Assembly (NCBI GenBank): GCA_030685235.1
Contig: MU839159.1
Span: 124,001-188,000, forward strand
DNA: 64,000 bases
Reading direction: 5' to 3'
Source of the DNA: Copromyces sp. CBS 386.78
Lineage: Eukaryota; Ascomycota; Sordariomycetes; Sordariales; Sordariaceae
Shown: piece by piece, positions 59,621 through 64,000 of the stretch
Position numbering within the stretch: position 1 is the stretch's first letter
How the letters are laid out: each line of letters begins with the position of its first letter
The notes under the pieces: model-generated
Database searches by the model: none
Told to the model about the DNA's origin: nothing
Seen by the model: the letters and a program-made list of their open reading frames with translations, nothing else
Translations under genes and position numbers: made by a program

Positions 59621-60981
59621 AAATATTTATACCGTTATTGAACTTATATTTATCGACGAATATAACAAATTTTTCTTCGAAGTTGGACTACTTTATACCT
59701 TTAGATATTTTAAAGTCTTCGAAGGCGCGGCAGGATTCAACGACAATATTAATATTATTATACTTCTTATTTAATTCGTTAAAGAATTTAAGGGTAGTGC
59801 CCTATTTATAGGGTTCGCCGAGGATAGCCTTATTTAATTCGGTTTCAATAGCTTCGAGCGGGATTCCTTCGATAGAGCGGGTAATAAGAAAAAATTAAAG
59901 GCGTTTATTAGCGAAGACTTTTAATTTATTTATTTAAGCGAACTTTATATATATATACTAAATACGATATTTAACGGTATATTCGATCGACGATCCCTTA
60001 TTATTAAAGGCGGGGGTAATAATAATATACAATACTAACTTATAGCTATTACCGCTCTCGTTAATATTTACAGTATTATTATTATTAAATACATTAAGAG
60101 GAAGCGGAGGGTAGGAATTAGGGCTAAGGGACGGCAATAGGGGGGAAGCCGGACTAATATTCGGGAACTAAGTACAAAGGTTGAACTAAGAAGATTTTTT
60201 AATAACGTTCCTTTTAAAATTAGAAAGCGGCCGTAAATAAAGTACAGAAATTACTAAATTCCTTTTTAATAGCAGTAATTTAGTTATAGAACGATTAGAC
60301 CTACTCTTTATAATCTTTAACGCTAATTTAAACAGCGAATAAATATTAAGTACAAATAGTCGTAATATTACTTTTTTTGCGGGTAATTTCGTAATTAAAA
60401 TCCTTAACGCGGGTTTAGAAGCGGACGACCTTTTCTTTAACCGTAATAAAATTTTCTTCGAAATTGCGGGCGTCGGCTCTAGTAGCAATAATATCGTCGT
60501 AGAATAAACGGTAAAAAGCGGAAAAAAAGGTTTAAAAAGCGGGAAAGTTAGTAAGGGTATAAGTTTAGGAAATAGGGATTAAAATTTTAATCGCTTACTA
60601 ATAGAGGCCTTCGAACGCTTAAACGAGAACCGTTAAATCGTTTTAGTAATTTAAGCTAATAATTATTACAATAGCGCTAACGACTATAATAATAATGAAA
60701 TTATCGGTTATAAGCTAAGTTCGGAGAGTAATAGAGTTGGATATTAATCGCTAAATTAAATACGCTTTAATAAGTATAAAGGAAGAAAGAGAGTACGAAC
60801 GATTTTAATTATTAATATTTAGTTTAGTATTTTATTTGGTTTAATAATTGGATTTGTAATTGGAGTCGGGAATACGCAGGGTCGAGTCTTAATTAATTAA
60901 TTAATTGCCGCGATTAAAATACGAATAATCTTCCTCTTATAATAGTAAGCGCGCGCAGCGTAATAATTAAATATAATAAAC

Positions 60982-61233
60982 TATTACGGGGCGAGAGGGT
61001 ACCGTTATAGGTAGGGTACGATATATATTGTTGTATAAAGAGAGAGGAAGGAAGTATACGCGGAAATCTAATTATATAGGCGAGAGCCCTATAGACCAGA
61101 CCGTACGCGGGTACGTAAGGCTATACGTAACGGTAATATAGCTAATATGCGCGGGGAGAGCTCTAAGCTCTAGTCGGTACAGTATATGTGTAGTCAGTGC
61201 AGCACAGCACATCACAGGCCTAACCCTATAATA
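60982..61233 (-). repeat. LTR of element A (5' LTR, right copy)
   Basis: About 252 bp, starting TATTACGGGGCGAGAGGG on the plus strand and ending ACCCTATAATA. It is followed by the ATAAT target duplication. Confidence 0.88.
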
Positions 61234-61238
61234 ATAAT

Positions 61239-61500
61239 TAATAATAATAATAGTCTTATTCCCTATATTACTTATTTATAGCGCCTTATTAGTATAGGGT
61301 ACTTCTCCTAATTCTTTAGAGGAAATTGTACGGCGATAAGCGCTGTCGGATAAAAACCGCTAATTCCTTTCGGTCGCAAATAAATTACGCCTACTCCATT
61401 TTAATTCTATTTATAGCGGTATTTACCTACCGCTTTAATAAATAAGCTACTTCCCTTCTACCGCCTTCGATTTAATATTAGAATAATTAAAATACCGCTT
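61239..61500 (-). mobile_element. 5'-truncated LINE copy (3' end only)
   Basis: After a TAA-rich tail this follows the 3' end of the full LINE (43463-43710) base for base with C/T and G/A changes: TAGTCTTATTCCCTAT, then GGCGATAAGCGC. Similarity ends near 61490. Element A inserted into its TAA tail, so this fragment is older than A. Confidence 0.75.
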
Positions 61501-61881
61501 TCGTACGCCGCTCCTTCCTCCTAAACCGCCTATAGTAATCGTCCCTTCCCTATCGTTTGCCCTTATTCCCGCTTCGTCGTTATCCCCCAAACTCCTACGA
61601 TTCTACTAAAGTTTATATAAGCGCAAGGGCCCTTTCCTTCCTTCTATAAGAATTCCTCCCCGCCGCCATCTTTTAAACTTCCCCTTCTTCCTTATTTAAC
61701 CAATTTTTAAGATAGCGTCTTCTTCTGCTAGCCGTACTCCCGACCGTCCTCCCGGCCGCATATCCAATCCCCTAGGCCTCGCGATTCGCATTGACCGCGG
61801 TTATAATAATAATTAATTACACCTTTTAACAATTATATTTAAAACGTAAACCCTTTTTTTTATTGTATAATTATCTTTTTC

Positions 61882-62086
61882 TATAACGGGGACAGCCTAG
61901 TTAATACGGGTACTAGTCGTATAATTTAATTAAAGTTCTATAAAGAGGAGAAAAGTCTATTTGAAGGGGATTTATTAGAAGTGCGAGGTTTTAAAGGGGG
62001 CTGCGTAAGTATAATTATAGCGCCTACTAACAACTCTAGTCGTAAACGATTAAAGTGCTATAGCCCTAAGCCTTGGCCTTATAATA
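61882..62086 (-). mobile_element. RIP-altered LTR-like sequence
   Basis: Starts TATAACGGGGACAGCC and ends GGCCTTATAATA, followed at once by a pyrimidine tract (TTACCCCCCTCCTTCCCC) that would be a minus-strand polypurine tract. It parallels the well-preserved LTR at 63667-63891 in both ends and the adjacent tract. No body of an element follows. Confidence 0.4.
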
Positions 62087-62210
62087 TTACCCCCCTCCTT
62101 CCCCTACTCCCTTCCCTCCTACCCTTCTATCCTATTATTAATTAACATCGTCTTCCGGCGCGAAGCGGGAAGAATTTACTGAAGCGCAGCTGTTATAGGT
62201 CTAGAGTTAA

Positions 62211-62490
62211 ATTCTACCTACTATAAACGTTAAAATTTTAACGGTCTACTATAAATAATAAGCTGGATTCTACCTACTGTAAACGTTAAAATTTTAACGG
62301 TCTACTATAAATAATAAGCTGGATTCTACCTATTATAAACGTTAAAATTTTAACAGTCTACTATAAATTATAAGCTAGATTCTACCTACTATAAACGTTA
62401 AAATTTTAATAGTCTACTATAAATAATAAATTGGATTCTACTTATTATAAATATTAAGATTTTAACGGTCTATTATAAATAATAAGCTGG
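62211..62490. repeat. Five tandem 56-bp units with palindromic core
   Basis: The unit begins ATTCTACCTACTATAAACGT. It contains the perfect palindrome CGTTAAAATTTTAACG and ends in AATAAGCTGG. Unit five is the most diverged. A TTTTTA-type microsatellite (62491-62550) follows directly. No coding capacity. Confidence 0.93.
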
Positions 62491-62702
62491 ATTTATTTTT
62501 ATTTTTATTTTTATTTTTATTTTTACTTTTATTTTTATTTTTTCTAAAGACCCATTCGGCAATTTTTTTTAAACTAAGATATCGCCTTAAATAGAAGGCG
62601 TACGGACCTCTAATATATTTCAAAATAACCGCCATCCTCTACTAATTATTTTAGTATCCTTTTTATTCTTAAGGTTAAGGTTATTAATAAAGGTAAAACC
62701 CT

Positions 62703-62781
62703 ACCCGGGGGACACCCCCGGGGACCCCCGTAGATCTACTATCACGTGCAAACCCGGGGGACACCCCCGGGGACCCCCGTA
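62703..62781. repeat. Two identical 30-bp GC-rich repeats with hairpin potential
   Basis: Copies at 62703-62732 and 62752-62781 start ACCCGGGGGACACCCCCGGG. Each holds an 8-bp inverted repeat (CCCGGGGG-ACA-CCCCCGGG). They are separated by 19 bp and stand out from the AT-rich surroundings. Confidence 0.92.
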
Positions 62782-62819
62782 CAACCTACATAAACGGCCT
62801 ATACTACGAAAATTCAAAT

Positions 62820-63135
62820 TAATAATAAGAAATTTTTTTTATTACTTTTTTTAAAATTTTTTTTATTTTTCTTTTTTTTTCCTTTTTTTTTCTTTTTTTT
62901 TCTTTTTTTCTTTTTTTTCTTTTTTTTCTTTTTTTTTTCTTTTTTTTTCGTTTTTATCTTTTTTTCTTTTTTGTTTTTTATTTATTTTTTTATTCAATTT
63001 TTTATTTTTTTATTTTTTTATTTTTTTATTTCTTTATTTATTTATTTACTCTTTTTTTTCTTTTTCTATTTTTTTTTTATTTCTTTTTTTTCTTCGTTTT
63101 TTTCCTTTTTCTTTTTTTTTTCTATTTTCTTTTTA
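62820..63135. repeat. Long polypyrimidine (T/C) low-complexity tract
   Basis: About 300 bp of T runs interrupted by single C, later by A (TTTTTTCTTTTTTTTC, then TTATTTTTTTATT). It could be a degraded poly(A)-type tail on the opposite strand or simple sequence. Confidence 0.85.
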
Positions 63136-63180
63136 TATATATAAGGCGCTTATTTTAAAAATATAATTTTTTCTTAATTA

Positions 63181-63253
63181 AAGCCGGGATTCGAACGCAC
63201 AACCTTTTAAAGAGTAAATTCAAATCTTCCTAATTAAGCCATCCTATCCTTTA
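63181..63253 (-). pseudogene. Decayed tRNA-like sequence
   Basis: The minus strand has a T-loop GTTCGAATCCCGGCTT at the 3' side, a D-arm-like GGATGGCTTAATTAGG and a 73-nt spacing. The acceptor and T stems do not pair well, and the anticodon arm (TTTACTCTTTAAAAG) is poor. It could be a RIP-damaged tRNA, perhaps Lys(CTT)-like, or a tRNA-derived piece. No function is claimed. Confidence 0.45.
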
Positions 63254-63666
63254 TTCGTTCCTTCCTTTTTTTCGCTCTTCTACCCAAAAGGCGCTAAGAA
63301 ATTCCCCAGACTAAAGATCGCCAAGGCGCTAAAAAGACGCTAAATTTTTTTGAACCAATTAAATACCTCGCATCCAACCTAAACGGGCTACGAAAATTCT
63401 GACCAATCCCAGTTGAGGAATCTAGATTCGACGGACCAATCACAGTACGAAGAACTTATAGGGATCCGCAGGGGTATTGCCCCCATTATAGAGAAGCTCC
63501 GCTATGCTCGCTCACTTCGTGTAAATACTCCATTCTCTAACTATAACAGCTGCGCTTCAATAAAGTACTTGCTTTCTATTTCGCCGCTAACCAGAAAATT
63601 TATTATTCGACAGTCGCTTTCGCTCGTAGGCAGCGTATAAATAAGTAGCTGTATATATAATTATAC
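63254..63666. other. Unassigned sequence left of the terminal LTR
   Basis: Composition returns toward normal with CA/TG words present. No gene family is recognisable. A TATAAATAAG word lies at about 63638. Confidence 0.45.
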
Positions 63667-63891
63667 TGTAACGGGTCTACAAGAGTAAGGCACAGCGAGC
63701 AGTCGTATAAGGTTGAAATGCTATATTTGACAAGGAGGAAAAGGAAGGAAAGACTGCATAGAAGGTACAGTCTGGAAAAGGGTTTTGTGCACCATATTGC
63801 CAAGGCCGGGGCATCCGAGCCAGAGCCCTCGCAGGCGGTCAATCGACCTAGCATCTACTAGGTTTAATCCCTAGGCTCTAGCCCTATAACA
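63667..63891 (-). mobile_element. LTR of a retroelement entering from the right edge
   Basis: About 225 bp. On the minus strand it starts TGTTATAGGGCTAGAGCC and ends CCCGTTACA, intact TG...CA ends. The adjacent plus-strand sequence TTACCCCCTTGCTCCCC (63892-63908) is a polypurine tract on the minus strand, as expected next to a 3' LTR. CA/TG words are normal, so it is younger than A and C. The body lies beyond base 64000. No target duplication could be tested. Confidence 0.6.
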
Positions 63892-64000
63892 TTACCCCCT
63901 TGCTCCCCAAAGGAGACGCAAGCCCACTGCACCACACAGACGTACAGAAGTCGTAGAATAGCTAAGATATACGAAAATGACTAAAATCAGTCCGCCAATC

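Larger units (their letters stand above)
39365..61233 (-). mobile_element. Element A: RIP-degraded Ty3/gypsy retrotransposon, split by nested insertions
   Basis: Direct LTRs at 39365-39614 and 60982-61233 bound it, and ATAAT is duplicated on both outer sides (39360-39364 and 61234-61238). The coding direction is minus. Gag lies at about 60.9-59.6 kb and 51.3-49.0 kb, with an Asn/Gly/Arg-rich stretch at 50.17-50.43 kb. Pol lies at 43.4-39.7 kb. The reverse transcriptase active site is read at 42434..42383 as AYFDNILIYSDN (normally FDDILIYS). A polypurine tract (GAGGGAGGATAG on the minus strand) adjoins the left LTR. With the nested elements removed about 7.5 kb remains, normal for gypsy. Stops occur in every frame and CpA/TpG words are almost absent. 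It is a dead element. Confidence 0.88.

Noticed and set aside
62211..62490. CRISPR-like array
   Set aside because: Units are contiguous with no unique spacers and the genome is eukaryotic; it is a tandem repeat.

Overview
The window comes from a filamentous ascomycete (Pezizomycotina, probably Sordariomycetes). The evidence is short introns (46-102 nt) with GTAAGT/GTGAGT-like donors and CTNAC-type branch sites, single-copy genes typical of these fungi (NOT3, CYP40, DTD, PUS9, a RasGAP, an MFS carrier, a bZIP factor), a tRNA-Asn, and an AT-rich repeat block whose CpA/TpG words have nearly vanished. That loss is the signature of repeat-induced point mutation (RIP). The species cannot be named from the sequence alone.

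Bases 1-38,400 are ordinary gene-bearing DNA of balanced composition. In order they hold: a doubtful small membrane protein and a C2H2 zinc-finger protein (both -), NOT3 of the CCR4-NOT complex (-), D-aminoacyl-tRNA deacylase (+), cyclophilin-40 (+), a large RasGAP (-), a 2H phosphoesterase-like protein (-), ureidoglycolate lyase (-), tRNA-Asn(GUU) (-), an MFS transporter (-), a bZIP factor (-), a PUS9/RIB2-type tRNA pseudouridine synthase (-) and a small hotdog thioesterase (+). Exon junctions were set by reading-frame continuity and splice-site quality. They form no obvious pathway cluster. The intergenic spaces carry three non-autonomous DNA elements with clean ends: a 623-bp hAT-type MITE with an 8-bp CCCCTACC target duplication, and two TA-flanked MITEs (297 and 267 bp) that share a 12-bp terminus.

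Bases 39,365-61,233 are a nested transposon stack. A minus-strand Ty3/gypsy element (A) has LTRs at 39,365-39,614 and 60,982-61,233 with matching ATAAT target duplications. It is split by a full-length minus-strand LINE (43,463-48,979, with a 17-bp target duplication), by a 532-bp inverted-repeat element (50,541-51,072) and by a second, plus-strand gypsy element C (51,324-59,620, 345-bp LTRs). C is itself split in its integrase region by a 440-bp inverted-repeat element (57,737-58,176; 8-bp target duplication). All three reverse transcriptases have catalytic Asp changed to Asn, as expected from G-to-A RIP. The two short inverted-repeat elements inside are not RIP-mutated and so look younger.

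Bases 61,234-64,000 hold a truncated LINE tail, LTR-like pieces, a 56-bp tandem repeat with a palindromic core, a duplicated GC-rich hairpin sequence, a 300-bp polypyrimidine tract, a decayed tRNA-like sequence and, near the edge, a well-preserved LTR that probably begins another minus-strand retroelement extending beyond the window.
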